From positions 124,001-188,000 of the forward strand of contig CANJLQ010000004.1 of the NCBI GenBank assembly GCA_947475735.1: a stretch of 64,000 nucleotides of DNA, written 5' to 3'. Of the stretch, positions 1 to 12,505 are shown in pieces (positions within the stretch are counted from its first letter, which is position 1; every line of letters starts with the position of its first letter). The notes under the pieces are model-generated. The model worked only from the letters and a program-made list of their open reading frames with translations. It searched no databases and was not told where the DNA came from. Source of the DNA: Caulobacteraceae bacterium. GTDB taxonomy: Bacteria > Pseudomonadota > Alphaproteobacteria > Caulobacterales > Caulobacteraceae. Both the position numbers and the translations under genes were made by a program.

Positions 1-497
1 GCGATCAGCTGGATCTCGACGATGCCGGTCTCCTCGAACAGGGCGGTGGTGCCGACCGCCGTCCAGGCCGGCCAGGGCCCGTCGATGTATTCGGCCTTCA
101 CCTTGTTGATCACCTCGAGATGACCCATCCGGCCGCCGGTGAAGTTCGGCCCGTCCCAGACGTGGAAGCTGTTGATGATGACCACGTCGTCGAAGGTCGC
201 CCCCGCCGCACGCAGCGTCCGGTCCAGCACGGCGAAGGCCCGGCGCGTCTGGGCCTCGAAGGCGGCGGCGTCGTTGCCCTCGCCCGGGGCCCGTCCGATG
301 ATCACGCCCGAGACGTACAGGGTGTCGCCCACCCGCCGCGCGGCGGCATAGTTGTAGTCGTCATAGCCCGCCTGGAACTCGGGCGCGGGAATGATCGTCT
401 CTCCGCCGGAGCTCGGCAGGCGGCGGGGATAGTCCTGGGCCAGGGCGGGCGTCGCCGCCGCCAGGGCCGCGAGGGCGGCGAGGATGAGGGTGCGCAT
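1..497 (-). CDS. exported RidA/YjgF-family protein, 3' end outside window
   Basis: Rid (YjgF/L-PSP) fold protein read leftwards; about 165 codons are present and no stop is reached before the window edge. The ATG at 497-495 is followed by a hydrophobic signal peptide of about 21 residues ending in ALAQ, so the protein is probably exported, unlike the cytosolic RidA enamine/imine deaminases. Family features visible are VGDTLYVSG, a central helix with AFAVLDRTLRAAG, and the late segment PAWTAVG. In catalytic RidA the last segment carries an Arg that binds the substrate carboxylate (PxRxxVG); here it is Trp, so deaminase activity is doubtful and the role is unknown. It is divergent from the thiC transcription unit. 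Family assignment is firm, function is not. Confidence 0.8.
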   Translation of the reverse strand, partial: MRTLILAALAALAAATPALAQDYPRRLPSSGGETIIPAPEFQAGYDDYNYAAARRVGDTLYVSGVIIGRAPGEGNDAAAFEAQTRRAFAVLDRTLRAAGATFDDVVIINSFHVWDGPNFTGGRMGHLEVINKVKAEYIDGPWPAWTAVGTTALFEETGIVEIQLI

Positions 498-594
498 GGT
501 CGGTCTCCGGGTTGGGCACGGCCAAGGTGGGAACCGGCCGCCTCGACCACAACCGCCTTCCCACGCCCGCCGCATCGGCCTATCGTCGCCGCGT

Positions 595-3143
<2,549 letters not shown>

Positions 3144-3157
<14 letters not shown>

Positions 3158-4229
3158 CTGTCAGGATTGCTTTCGCTGAATCCAAACGCGACTTGAGAAC
3201 AAGTGTATCCGTGGTTCCACCTGTCGTGTGGCGCATAAAGTCGCCGTCCTCAATCAGCGTGTCATAGCGTTCCGAAAGCTCGTCGGCCTCTATCTCGGGG
3301 TGCTCGAGGACGGTGATCATGACGGCTTCCATGACTGCCGCATTGAGCACCCCCCGTGGCCGAAATGGCTTGGTGAGCGCCTCGTCTACAACGGCGACCG
3401 CTTCCGGGAATCGTTCAATGAAGCGCTTGGCGCGAGGACTATCGAACTCCCGATGCTCGTTCATCGATCGATTAAGAAATTCGAGCATGGGCTTTTCGTA
3501 GTCCTCCCAAGTCTCAAAGAGCGAGAACAATCGAAGCACGAGCTCAACATCCTTTTGGTTCTTATCTGGTCTCTTCAGACCCAATATCCGTTGCCACTGC
3601 TCGTTCTCGTTCAGATCGCGGATTTTATCGACGATTTTTCCCCGATAGACTGCATTTCTGATCTCCTGCGGCTTAAGCTGGGTTCCGCCTGTATTCAGTC
3701 GCTCAAATATGTGAAAAACACTGTCGTTTCTGAGGCTCGGCTTAAGCTGTTTAATGTTGATCGCCCTAAGCGTAGAATTCCTTAGCTTGCGCTGATCCTT
3801 AGGAGACAGCTCCTTAAATGTCTTTCCGTTATATTCAGACCTTTCGGAAAGACCTTTGAGTTTAAATATTTGACGCTTTCCTCTGTTATCTTCCTCGCCA
3901 AACAATCCCTCGAAAAAGTATGCGACGGACCGAATTCTTTGCTGGCCGTCAATAACTTCGAGTTGGTCCTCGTCGTTCACATATAGGAACACCTGAGGGA
4001 CCGGCAGGCCCATAAGAAAAGATTCTATCAGGCGTGACGCCTGTTCAATTTTCCAAACGTATTTCCGTTGATAGAATGGGATGATGATATCCCCTCGCTC
4101 TACCTGCTGAGCGAGAAGTTCTAGAGAAGGGTCGGATGGCGAGACCGATATATCGAACTCGACATAAGGCTCCTCGTCTTCTTCTTGCTCAATGTCCAGA
4201 TCATCACCGGAAGTGAGGTCATCGACCAT
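3144..4229 (-). CDS. DUF262-domain protein (ParB/sulfiredoxin-fold, GmrS-like N-terminal module)
   Basis: 361 residues. After an acidic N-terminal tail (residues 8-20) comes a typical DUF262 domain: IPFYQRKYVW (50-59), LIESFLMGLPVPQ (67-79), the hallmark DGQQR (94-98) and FERLNTGGTQLKPQEIRNAVY (175-195). DUF262 has a ParB-like fold with proposed nucleotide hydrolysis and is best known as the N-terminal half of GmrSD type IV restriction enzymes and BrxU. The HNH/DUF1524 nuclease half of those enzymes is absent; a separate HEPN gene overlapping the 3' end takes its place. AAGGAG sits 7 nt before ATG 4229-4227. Low GC marks it as acquired DNA. A sensor or switch role for the HEPN partner is inference. 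Confidence 0.85.
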
Positions 4230-4322
4230 GCAGTTCTCCTTCTCTAATGCAGGCTAACGCCAAGGTTGAAGTGTGGAAAGTTGTTTTGAGTGTGAGATTT
4301 CGTTTCCCCTCGTCCTCCCGCC

Positions 4323-4411
4323 GAACCGAGCGAGGCTGGGAAGACCACCTTCGTCAACGGCTTCCTGCGCGAGCAGGCGGAGGCGTTCCCGTTCGTCAAT
4401 CCGGACGCGGT
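4323..4411 (+). pseudogene. fragment of a P-loop (zeta-toxin-like) ATPase gene
   Basis: Reading GAA at 4323 in frame gives EPSEAGKTTFVNGFLREQ and then AEAFPFVNPDA. This matches the N-terminal pattern of small zeta-toxin/AAA-type kinases (GPNGAGKTTFANEFL... FVNPDAIA), but the first glycines of the Walker A are replaced and no start codon precedes. The match stops at about 4411, exactly where the palindromic repeat begins. About 30 codons remain, so this is a decayed remnant next to the DUF262/HEPN pair. Recognition is by eye from the motif pattern. Confidence 0.5.
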
Positions 4412-4413
4412 CT

Positions 4414-4636
4414 CCCTCTCCCGGCGGGAGAGGGCTTGAGCGCCTGGGAGCGCAGCGATCAGGATTGCGCGACCCGAAGGGCGGCGCGTAGCAGCCAAAG
4501 GGTGAGGGGCTGGCGGGCCAGTCGGCGTGAGCCGTCGCATGGGCGGGGATCGACGTCGGGCAGCGGCCCCTCACCCTTTCGGCTTAGCGGCGCGCTTCGC
4601 TTGCCGAGCCTCAAGCCCTCTCCCGCCGGGGGAGGG
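4414..4636. repeat. palindromic intergenic repeat, copy A
   Basis: About 220 bp bounded by hairpins: CCCTCTCCCGGCGGGAGAGGG at the left and CCCTCTCCCGCCGGGGGAGGG at the right. The sequence next to each hairpin is also inverted (GGGCTTGAG left, CTCAAGCCC right), making the element a large imperfect palindrome. Internal blocks CAGTCGGCGTGAGCCGTCGC and CCCCTCACCCTTTCGGCT recur in copy B. Short shadow reading frames cross it on both strands and are not credible genes. It interrupts the P-loop fragment on its left and adjoins the DUF559 gene on its right. Confidence 0.8.
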
Positions 4637-4651
4637 TCCACGGACGGCGAC

Positions 4652-4993
4652 CTACAGCAACCCCAACACCCGCGCCCGGTCGCGGATCGCGTCGTCGATC
4701 CGCCAGGGCTCGCCCAGCGCCGTGTCGTTGGTGAACCGGACCACGGTCCAGCCGAGCGCCCGGGTCTCCGTCTGGCGTAGAGGATCGCGCAGCCCGACGT
4801 CGTCTCGCTCATGCACCCCGCCGTCGATCTCGATGACCAGCCGCAAGCGAACGCAGGCGAAGTCCACGACGAAAGGACCGATCTCGTACTGACGGCGGAC
4901 CTTGAAGCCCTCGACCGCCCCGCCCCTCAGCCGCTCCCACACCCGCCGCTCCGCGAGTCCAGCCGACTGCCGAAGATCACGCGCGCGGGACAT
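4652..4993 (-). CDS. DUF559 domain-containing protein (VSR-like endonuclease fold)
   Basis: 113 residues, the usual length for stand-alone DUF559 proteins. Family pattern: N-terminal helix ARDLRQSAGLAERRVWERLR, then FKVRRQYEIGPFVVDFACVRLRLVIEIDGG (35-65), with the core Asp of VDFAC and the EIDGG strand typical of PD-(D/E)XK/VSR-like nucleases, and a late WTVVRFTND strand. Proteins of this family are frequent single-gene accessory elements in alphaproteobacteria; their substrate is unknown. It lies between palindromic repeat copies A and B with only 15 bp on each side, as if carried as a cassette. Nuclease activity is inferred from fold only. Confidence 0.85.
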   Translation of the reverse strand: MSRARDLRQSAGLAERRVWERLRGGAVEGFKVRRQYEIGPFVVDFACVRLRLVIEIDGGVHERDDVGLRDPLRQTETRALGWTVVRFTNDTALGEPWRIDDAIRDRARVLGLL

Positions 4994-5007
4994 GGCCCAA
5001 ATCTATG

Positions 5008-5181
5008 TTCCTTCTCCCGTTGGGAGAAGGTGGCCGCGAAGCGGACGGATGAGGGTTCGTCCGACCAGTCGGCGTAAGCCGTCGCACGAGCGGGCCCAAC
5101 TCCGACCACCAGCCCCTCACCCTTTCGGCTGGCGCATCGCTTCGCTCTGCGAGCCTCAAGCCCTCTCCCGCCGGGAGAGGG
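5008..5181. repeat. palindromic intergenic repeat, copy B
   Basis: About 174 bp, bounded by CCTTCTCCCGTTGGGAGAAGG (5008-5028) and CCCTCTCCCGCCGGGAGAGGG (5161-5181), both perfect or near-perfect hairpins. It shares with copy A the blocks CAGTCGGCGTAAGCCGTCGC, CCCCTCACCCTTTCGGCT and GAGCCTCAAG. The left arm differs in sequence from other copies but keeps its pairing. It contains no credible gene. Confidence 0.8.
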
Positions 5182-5257
5182 ACGCTACATGGCGATTCTG
5201 ATAAGGTCGGCCCACGGCAGGTTCGAGAGAACCGAGTCCGCTTCCTGGAGGCCTGGC

Positions 5258-5518
5258 ATGGCTATTTTGGCGACAGCCGCTGACGAGCGCGTGGCGGACG
5301 TGCGGATCGACGACGCCTATCTGACGGTCGAGTTAATGGACGGCCGGATCATCTCGGCGCCCCTGGCCTGGTATCCGCGCTTGCTCGACGCCACTCCGCA
5401 GCAGCGCGCCCGCTGGGAGCGCGCGGGCGGTGGCTTTGGCCTGCACTGGCCCGAACTGGACGAGGACCTGTCGACCGAGGGCCTGCTGCGCGGTGCCCCC
5501 GCCGCCCGCGCGGCCTAA
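5258..5518 (+). CDS. DUF2442 domain-containing protein
   Basis: 86 residues. The core reads RIDDAYLTVELMDGRIISAPLAWYPRLLDA, followed by RWERAGGGFGLHWPELDEDLSTEGLLRG. This is the DUF2442 pattern, small basic-acidic proteins often found beside DUF4160 genes and suspected to be toxin-antitoxin-like; no DUF4160 gene is adjacent here. ATG 5258 is chosen over an in-frame ATG at 5189 because TGGAGG lies 6 nt before it and the conserved domain begins shortly after. The stop overlaps the stop of the convergent DsbA-like gene by 4 nt. Function unknown. Confidence 0.8.
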   Translation: MAILATAADERVADVRIDDAYLTVELMDGRIISAPLAWYPRLLDATPQQRARWERAGGGFGLHWPELDEDLSTEGLLRGAPAARAA

Positions 5519-6186
5519 ACGGCCACAGTCTCCCCCGCGATCTTCCGCAACGCCTCCTCGAACACCGCCGCCGGCTGGCCGCCGCTGATCAGGTATTTGC
5601 CCTCCACCACCACCGCCGGGACCGCGTTGATCCCACGGGCGCGCCACAGCTGTGCCTCGGCCCGCACCTCGGCGGCGTAGAGGTCGTCGGCCAGGACCTC
5701 GACGGCCTTGTCACGATCCAGCCCCGCGGCCGCCGCCGCATCGGCCAGCACCGCCGCATCCGCCAGCGACCGGTTCTCGGTAAAGTGCGCCCGGAACAGC
5801 GCCTCCTTCAGCGCCCGCTGCTCGGCCGCCCCCACCGTCCCCGCCCAGTGCAGCAGCCGGTGGGCGTCGAAGGTGTTCCAGATGCGGCTGTCCGGCCCCA
5901 TCCGCATCTGAAAGCCCTCCCAGGCCTCGGCCGCCCGCTCGGTGATCATCGCCCGGTTCGCCGCCGACTGCTCGGGGCTCGAGCCATACTTCTTCGCGAT
6001 ATGCTCGCCGACGTTCTCGCCCTCGGCCGCCATGCCGGGGTTCAGCTCGAACGGCTGGAACGTCACCTCGGCCTCAATGCCCTCGCCCCTCAGCCGCTCC
6101 AGCGCCCCCTCCAGCCCGCCCAGCCCCACCACGCACCAGGGGCAGACGACGTCGGAGACGAAGTCGATCTTCAGCGTGCGGGACAT
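5515..6186 (-). CDS. DsbA-family oxidoreductase (FrnE-like)
   Basis: 223 residues, thioredoxin fold with a helical insert. The active site CPWC is at residues 15-18, directly after the first strand (LKIDFVSDVVCPWC), and the cis-Pro loop is GINAVPAVVVEGKYLISGGQP near the C terminus. There is no signal peptide, as usual for the cytosolic FrnE branch (polyketide isomerase/2-hydroxychromene-carboxylate-isomerase-like), which is implicated in disulfide handling and stress tolerance. ATG 6186-6184 is preferred to an upstream in-frame start because the fold begins immediately. Substrate unknown. Confidence 0.9.
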   Translation of the reverse strand: MSRTLKIDFVSDVVCPWCVVGLGGLEGALERLRGEGIEAEVTFQPFELNPGMAAEGENVGEHIAKKYGSSPEQSAANRAMITERAAEAWEGFQMRMGPDSRIWNTFDAHRLLHWAGTVGAAEQRALKEALFRAHFTENRSLADAAVLADAAAAAGLDRDKAVEVLADDLYAAEVRAEAQLWRARGINAVPAVVVEGKYLISGGQPAAVFEEALRKIAGETVAV

Positions 6187-6367
6187 GGCGGGGGCTCCGG
6201 TGGGGCGTGGACCGCATATGGGCGCTGCCGCCGTCCGGCTCAATCATCCGAACTCGCGCCGAAAAACCCAGCCGGATCAGTCGTCCCGTCTGACGCGGCG
6301 CCTTTTGTCCGGCGCCCCCGGGCCCGCCCCTACAATGGGCGACCGATCTGACGCGGAGGGGACAGGC

Positions 6368-6937
6368 ATGGACGAGGACCGGACGATGGCGCCGCGCGGC
6401 GCGCGGATCGCGCCCGAGGCGGTGTGGAAGGCGGTCCGGGCCGACTATCTGGCCGGGCTGTCGGGGCCGGATTGCTGCCGACGGCACGGCGTCGGCCTGA
6501 CGGCGCTGCGTCTGCGGTCCGCGCGCGAGGGCTGGCGGCGCGCCGATCAACCCTGGATTCCGCCCTCGGCAACCCGCGACCCCTGGGACCCCGGCCGCTC
6601 GCTGGAGGAGCAGGTCCACGGCGACCTCAGCCGCATCGAGCCGCGTCAGCTGCTGGGCGTCGCCTGGGACCGCATCCAGCTGGCGGTGCTGCGCGGCGAC
6701 GCCGGAGAGGTCCTGCGGTGGAGCAAGGTCCAGGCGCTGATGCAGGCAGAGGCCGAGGCGCTGGACCGCTTCATCGAGGAGGAGCAGGCCCGCGCCTTCG
6801 AACGCGGCCATCCGATCGATCCGCACGATGCGAACGGTCCGGACGATCCGGACGACGTGGACGATCCGGACGCGCTCAGCGCCCCAGCAGACCCTCGATC
6901 GCCGCCCGCGCCGCCGCCCCCAGGTCCGGCCGCTTGA
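6368..6937 (+). CDS. HTH-containing hypothetical protein with acidic/proline-rich tail
   Basis: 189 residues, start ATG 6368 with GGAGGGG about 6 nt upstream. Residues 15-60 (AVWKAVRADYLAGLSGPDCCRRHGVGLTALRLRSAREGWRRAD region) look like a helix-turn-helix of the kind seen in small alphaproteobacterial proteins and phage small-terminase-like sequences. The last 40 residues are low-complexity Asp/Pro/Ala. The 3' end overlaps the convergent galU gene by 62 bp, and the low-complexity tail is entirely or mostly within that overlap. No neighbouring phage genes. DNA binding is inference; function unknown. Confidence 0.65.
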   Translation: MDEDRTMAPRGARIAPEAVWKAVRADYLAGLSGPDCCRRHGVGLTALRLRSAREGWRRADQPWIPPSATRDPWDPGRSLEEQVHGDLSRIEPRQLLGVAWDRIQLAVLRGDAGEVLRWSKVQALMQAEAEALDRFIEEEQARAFERGHPIDPHDANGPDDPDDVDDPDALSAPADPRSPPAPPPPGPAA

Positions 6938-7760
6938 GCGCCAGGGCGACGTTGGCCCGCAAGAGGCCGATCTTGTCGCCGCAGTCGTGGGTCACGCCCG
7001 CGTATTGCACCGCCGTGAACACCTGGTCCTTCATCAGCCGCGCCATTCCGTCGGTCAGCTGTATCTCGCCGCCGGCCCCGCGCTCCTGGTTCTCCAGGAT
7101 GTCGAAGATCTCGGGCTGCAGGATGTAGCGCCCCGCGATCGACAGGTTCGACGGCGCCGTGCCCTGGGCCGGTTTCTCGACCATCCCCTTCATGCGGATG
7201 CGGTCGCCGTCCCGGCTGTCGGGGTCGACGATGCCGTATTTGTGGGTCTCGGTCTCGGGCACCGCCTCCACCCCGATGACGTTGCCGCCCAGCTCCTCAT
7301 AGGCCTGGACCAGCTGCTTCAGGGCGCCGGGCTCGGAATCCACGATGACGTCGGGCAGCAGGACCGCGAACGGCTCGTCCCCGATGATGTCGCGCGCGCA
7401 CCACACCGCGTGGCCCAGACCCAGGGGCTGCATCTGGCGGGTGAAGCTCATCTCCCCGGCCGTGGCCAGTTCGGCGGTCATCATGGCCAGGATCTCGGTC
7501 TTGCCCTTGGCCAGAAGCTGGGCCTCCAGCTCGATCTGGTGATCGAAATAGTCCTCGATCGCCTGTTTGGCGCGACCCGTGACGAAGACGATGTGCTCGA
7601 TGCCGGCCTCTCTCGCCTCCTCGACGATGTAGGACAGGATCGGCCGGTCGACGACGTTCAGCAGTTCCTTGGGCGTGGTCTTGGTGCCGGGCAGCACGCG
7701 GGTGCCCAGACCGGCGACGGGCAGCACCGCCTTCCTGAGGCGGCGGGAGTGAGGGGGCAT
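6876..7760 (-). CDS. galU: UTP--glucose-1-phosphate uridylyltransferase
   Basis: 294 residues, full length. Makes UDP-glucose from UTP and glucose-1-phosphate for envelope polysaccharides and osmolytes. Nucleotide-binding signature KAVLPVAGLGTRVLPGTKTTPKELLNVVDRP near the N terminus; also EDYFDHQIELE, QPLGLGHAVWCARD, LLPDVIVD and the late LTDGMARLM. ATG 7760-7758 precedes a short basic leader. Divergent from the XRE regulator at 7933 and convergent with the HTH gene, whose 3' end it overlaps. Confidence 0.96.
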   Translation of the reverse strand: MPPHSRRLRKAVLPVAGLGTRVLPGTKTTPKELLNVVDRPILSYIVEEAREAGIEHIVFVTGRAKQAIEDYFDHQIELEAQLLAKGKTEILAMMTAELATAGEMSFTRQMQPLGLGHAVWCARDIIGDEPFAVLLPDVIVDSEPGALKQLVQAYEELGGNVIGVEAVPETETHKYGIVDPDSRDGDRIRMKGMVEKPAQGTAPSNLSIAGRYILQPEIFDILENQERGAGGEIQLTDGMARLMKDQVFTAVQYAGVTHDCGDKIGLLRANVALALKRPDLGAAARAAIEGLLGR

Positions 7761-7932
7761 GAAGGCGTCCTGAAACAGCGGCGTTGTCCCAGCCTAACGC
7801 ATCGTCCGCCGATTGGCCTCCCCAAAGGCGCCAGTTCGCTCTCCCGTCACGCGAAGGCGGCATGGTCGTTGCGGCTTGTGAGGCGAGCCGTGCCGTTCTG
7901 GCACAGCCCGTGACAACAAGGGGAATGGGGCC

Positions 7933-8316
7933 ATGGCCACCGACATCGATCTCCACCTGGGCCGCCGCCTGCGCCGTCGTCGCCGCCTGCTGGGCCTGAC
8001 GCAGCAGCAGCTCGCCGTCCAGGTCGGCATCCGCTTCCAGCAGATCCAGAAATACGAATGCGGCGCCAACCGCATCTCCGCCGCCCGCCTGTGGCAGCTG
8101 TCCGAGGCGCTGGAGACGCCGATCAGCTACTTCTACGACGGCCTGACCGAGGCCCTCGAAAAGAAGGACAGCTCCGGTCCCCAAGGCGGGGAGATGTTCA
8201 GCCGCAAGGAAACCCTGGACCTGATCCAGGCCTACTACCAGCTGGGCGAACGCCCGCGCCGGCGCCTGCTGGACCTGGCCAAGTCGCTGCACACCGACGG
8301 CGAACAGGCGGCCTGA
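7933..8316 (+). CDS. XRE-family transcriptional regulator
   Basis: 127 residues. The N-terminal XRE/Cro helix-turn-helix spans roughly residues 8-62: LGRRLRRRRRLLGLTQQQLAVQVGIRFQQIQKYECGANRISAARLWQLSEALETPISYFY. The remaining C-terminal half contains [29 protein letters not shown]. This layout is typical of single-domain XRE regulators common in Caulobacterales. Divergent from galU over a 172-bp spacer. Targets unknown. Confidence 0.9.
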   Translation: MATDIDLHLGRRLRRRRRLLGLTQQQLAVQVGIRFQQIQKYECGANRISAARLWQLSEALETPISYFYDGLTEALEKKDSSGPQGGEMFSRKETLDLIQAYYQLGERPRRRLLDLAKSLHTDGEQAA

Positions 8317-8321
8317 CGCAG

Positions 8322-8352
8322 AAAGGGCCGCCTCGGCTTCGAAGCGGCCCCT
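8322..8352. terminator. bidirectional hairpin between XRE gene and rpoD
   Basis: GGGCCGC (8325-8331) pairs with GCGGCCC (8344-8350), with an inner CTTCGAAG loop palindrome. It lies between two convergent genes 45 bp apart, preceded by an A-run on the plus strand and followed by CTCT. T-runs are weak, so efficiency is uncertain. Confidence 0.6.
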
Positions 8353-8361
8353 CTGTGATCT

Positions 8362-10326
<1,965 letters not shown>

Positions 10327-10360
10327 TAAGTCTGTGTCTCCGACCGAGAGGTTCGAGGCC

Positions 10361-10386
10361 TTCGGCAAAAATGCAACATGGGTTAC
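10361..10386 (-). promoter_or_regulatory. candidate ECF (sigma-F-like) promoter upstream of rpoD
   Basis: On the minus strand GTAACC (10386-10381), 16 nt, CGAA (10364-10361), then 34 nt to the rpoD ATG. This has the same elements as the sites before bufA, sigF and the DM13 gene in this window, and matches the GTAACC-N16-CGAA reported for Caulobacter sigma-F. It lies in the dnaG-rpoD gap, so it could give rpoD a stress-inducible promoter independent of dnaG read-through. Sequence match only. Confidence 0.45.
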
Positions 10387-10415
10387 GAAAACAGAACGCG
10401 CGCGAGGCCGGTTCG

Positions 10416-12287
10416 TTACGAACCCGCCTGATCGTCCCAAATCGTCCCGGTCCTGATCGCTCGTCGCAGCGCATCGCGCTCGGCCTTCAGACGACTGAAG
10501 GCCGAGGCATCGAAGGCGACTTCCGCCCCCGACTTGGCTGACGCCAGCGCCGCGTCCAGACCCGCGAGGCGGGTCAGGGCTGCGAAGCCTTGCGACCACC
10601 GGACCCTTGCCTCGGCGAGGGGCGCATTCGCGGCCAGGAAAGGCGCGCCGGACTTCGCCGCCGCCTTCTCGACCTCGCGCACTAAGGCGTCGTGTCCGGA
10701 AGTGGCGAGATGGCGACGCAGGGCCGCACTGTCAAGCGTCTGGCCTGCGAAGCGCAGTCGCACCAACTCCTGCGCGAGGCCGTCCAGAGAGGGGTCACCG
10801 AAGCCGTGGGAGGCGATGGCCTCCAGATGGTCGTCCATCCGTTCGGGGTCTTCGATGGCACCGTGTGCGAGAGCGGCCGCGACCGGTTCGATCGACCGTG
10901 TCAGGGCCTGCATGGCCTGGGCCCCCTCGGCGGTCTGCCCCAGCTTGGGCGGAGGGCCGGGTCGCCAGCGCCCGCCGATCTGCTGGCCTCGCGGTGCCTG
11001 CGCCGGCCGGCCGGGGAAGAGGGCGTCGAACCGCTCGAACAGATCGCGGCGGTATTGTTCGGCCAAGTCCTTGTCCTGGATCGCCCCGGCTGCGGTCCGA
11101 AGCCGTCCCTTGAGACCGGCCCGCCGTTCCGGCGTATCCAGCGGCTCGACCTCGACCTCGCGCCGGAACAGGACCTCGGCGAAGGGCCGCGTCTCCGCCA
11201 GCGCCTGACGCAGGGCCGGGGCCCCCTTGTCACGCAGAATGTCGTCCGGGTCCTGGCCCCCTTCCAGCAGGGCGAAGCGGAAGGATCGACCGGGCTTCAG
11301 CAGTGGCAAAGCGCGCTCGATGGCCCTGAAGGCGGCTCGCTGCCCCGCCCCGTCGCCGTCGAAGCACAAGACCGGTTCGGGCGAAACGCGCCACAGCAGG
11401 GCCATCTGCTCTTCGGTCAGGGCCGTGCCCATGGGGGCGACGGCCGGCAATCCCGCCCTCTGGCAGGCGATGACGTCCATATAGCCCTCGACCACGATCA
11501 CGCTCTCGGTCGACTTTGACGCTGCTCCCAGGATACGCCGCGCCTCGGGCAGGCCATAGAGGGTCGCGCCCTTGTGAAAGAGCGGGCTCTCGGGACCGTT
11601 CAGATATTTGGCCCGGTCGTCCGGGTTCATCGCCCGGCCGCCGAAGCTGACCAGCCGCCCGCGCGCATCGAGGATCGGGAACATCAGCCGGTCGCGAAAC
11701 CGGTCATAGGGCGCGCCCCCGCCTTCCGGCGCGATCAGCATCCCCATCTCGACCAGGTCGCCGGGCTTGGCCCCGCGCTGGACCAGCGCCGCCTTCAGCC
11801 CCTCGCGATCGTTGGGGGCGTATCCCAGGCCGAACCGCTCCCACTGATCCTCGGGCAGGCCGCGCCGCTCCAGATAGTCGCGCGCCGCCTTGCCGACCGA
11901 CCGGCGCAGATTGGCCGCGAACCATTTCTGGGCCAGGTCCATCCAGTCGGCGAGGCCCTGACGCTTTTGCTCGCGCTCCGCCGCCTGGGGGTCTTCGGCA
12001 GGCATCTGCATCCCGGCCTCGGCGGCCAGGCGTTCGACCGCCTCGGGAAAGCTCAGCCGCTCGGTCTCCTGCAGGAAGGAGATGATGTCGCCGTGCTTGC
12101 CGGAGCTGAAATCGTGGAAGAAGCCCTTGTCGTCGTTGACGAAGAACGACGGCGACTTCTCCTTGGTGAAGGGCGACAGGCCGACCCACTCGCGCCCCTG
12201 ACGCTTGAGCTTCACCGACCGGCCGATCACGTCGGACGGGCGAAGGCGGGCCTTCAGTTCCTCCAGGAATCGATCATCGAAGCGCAC
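10416..12287 (-). CDS. dnaG: DNA primase DnaG
   Basis: 623 residues. Makes RNA primers at the replication fork. N-terminal CHC2-like domain, TOPRIM catalytic core with [16 protein letters not shown] and [12 protein letters not shown] (the acidic metal-binding residues), and a C-terminal DnaB-interacting region. Oddity: the zinc ligands of the CHC2 finger are missing. Where most primases have CPFHxEKxPSF and later CFxC, this protein reads [11 protein letters not shown] and HDFSSG, so zinc binding there is unlikely; I believe related alphaproteobacteria share this but could not check. It is upstream of, and probably cotranscribed with, rpoD. Confidence 0.97.
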   Translation of the reverse strand: MRFDDRFLEELKARLRPSDVIGRSVKLKRQGREWVGLSPFTKEKSPSFFVNDDKGFFHDFSSGKHGDIISFLQETERLSFPEAVERLAAEAGMQMPAEDPQAAEREQKRQGLADWMDLAQKWFAANLRRSVGKAARDYLERRGLPEDQWERFGLGYAPNDREGLKAALVQRGAKPGDLVEMGMLIAPEGGGAPYDRFRDRLMFPILDARGRLVSFGGRAMNPDDRAKYLNGPESPLFHKGATLYGLPEARRILGAASKSTESVIVVEGYMDVIACQRAGLPAVAPMGTALTEEQMALLWRVSPEPVLCFDGDGAGQRAAFRAIERALPLLKPGRSFRFALLEGGQDPDDILRDKGAPALRQALAETRPFAEVLFRREVEVEPLDTPERRAGLKGRLRTAAGAIQDKDLAEQYRRDLFERFDALFPGRPAQAPRGQQIGGRWRPGPPPKLGQTAEGAQAMQALTRSIEPVAAALAHGAIEDPERMDDHLEAIASHGFGDPSLDGLAQELVRLRFAGQTLDSAALRRHLATSGHDALVREVEKAAAKSGAPFLAANAPLAEARVRWSQGFAALTRLAGLDAALASAKSGAEVAFDASAFSRLKAERDALRRAIRTGTIWDDQAGS

Positions 12288-12351
12288 CTCTGATCCCTAG
12301 CCCCGTAGGGCACGACAGGCCATCGGGCCCGGCGATCGGTCCACCGTCGCG

Positions 12352-12367
12352 TTAAGGTCTCGGTAAC
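12352..12367. promoter_or_regulatory. CtrA-box-like sequence upstream of dnaG
   Basis: TTAA (12352-12355), 7 nt, GTAAC (12363-12367): one mismatch from the Caulobacter CtrA consensus TTAA-N7-TTAAC. It lies in the 218-bp gap between dnaG (leftward) and the small gene at 12506. The rest of that gap shows no gene; GCTATAAC at 12386-12393 resembles the Caulobacter housekeeping -10 element without a convincing -35. Low-confidence pattern match. Confidence 0.2.
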
Positions 12368-12505
12368 CAATAAGGCCAAACCGCCGCTATAACCGTCTGC
12401 ATCCAAACAATATTCTGACGGGATCAGGAACTATCCACAGCACCTGTGGTTAACGCCATGAGCCTCGGGCGCAGAAGCGCCGCCTCCCGTTCCCAAGAGA
12501 CATCC

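Noticed and set aside
4247..4780. Open frame running through palindromic repeat A
   Set aside because: It consists of translated repeat sequence and antisense DUF559 DNA; no domain, no ribosome-binding site.
6368..6937. HTH gene as a prophage small terminase
   Set aside because: No large terminase, portal, capsid or integrase gene nearby; flanked by housekeeping genes.
12360..12393. GTAACC at 12363 as a further sigma-F site
   Set aside because: No CGAA at 15-17 nt downstream; kept only as part of a weak CtrA-like box.
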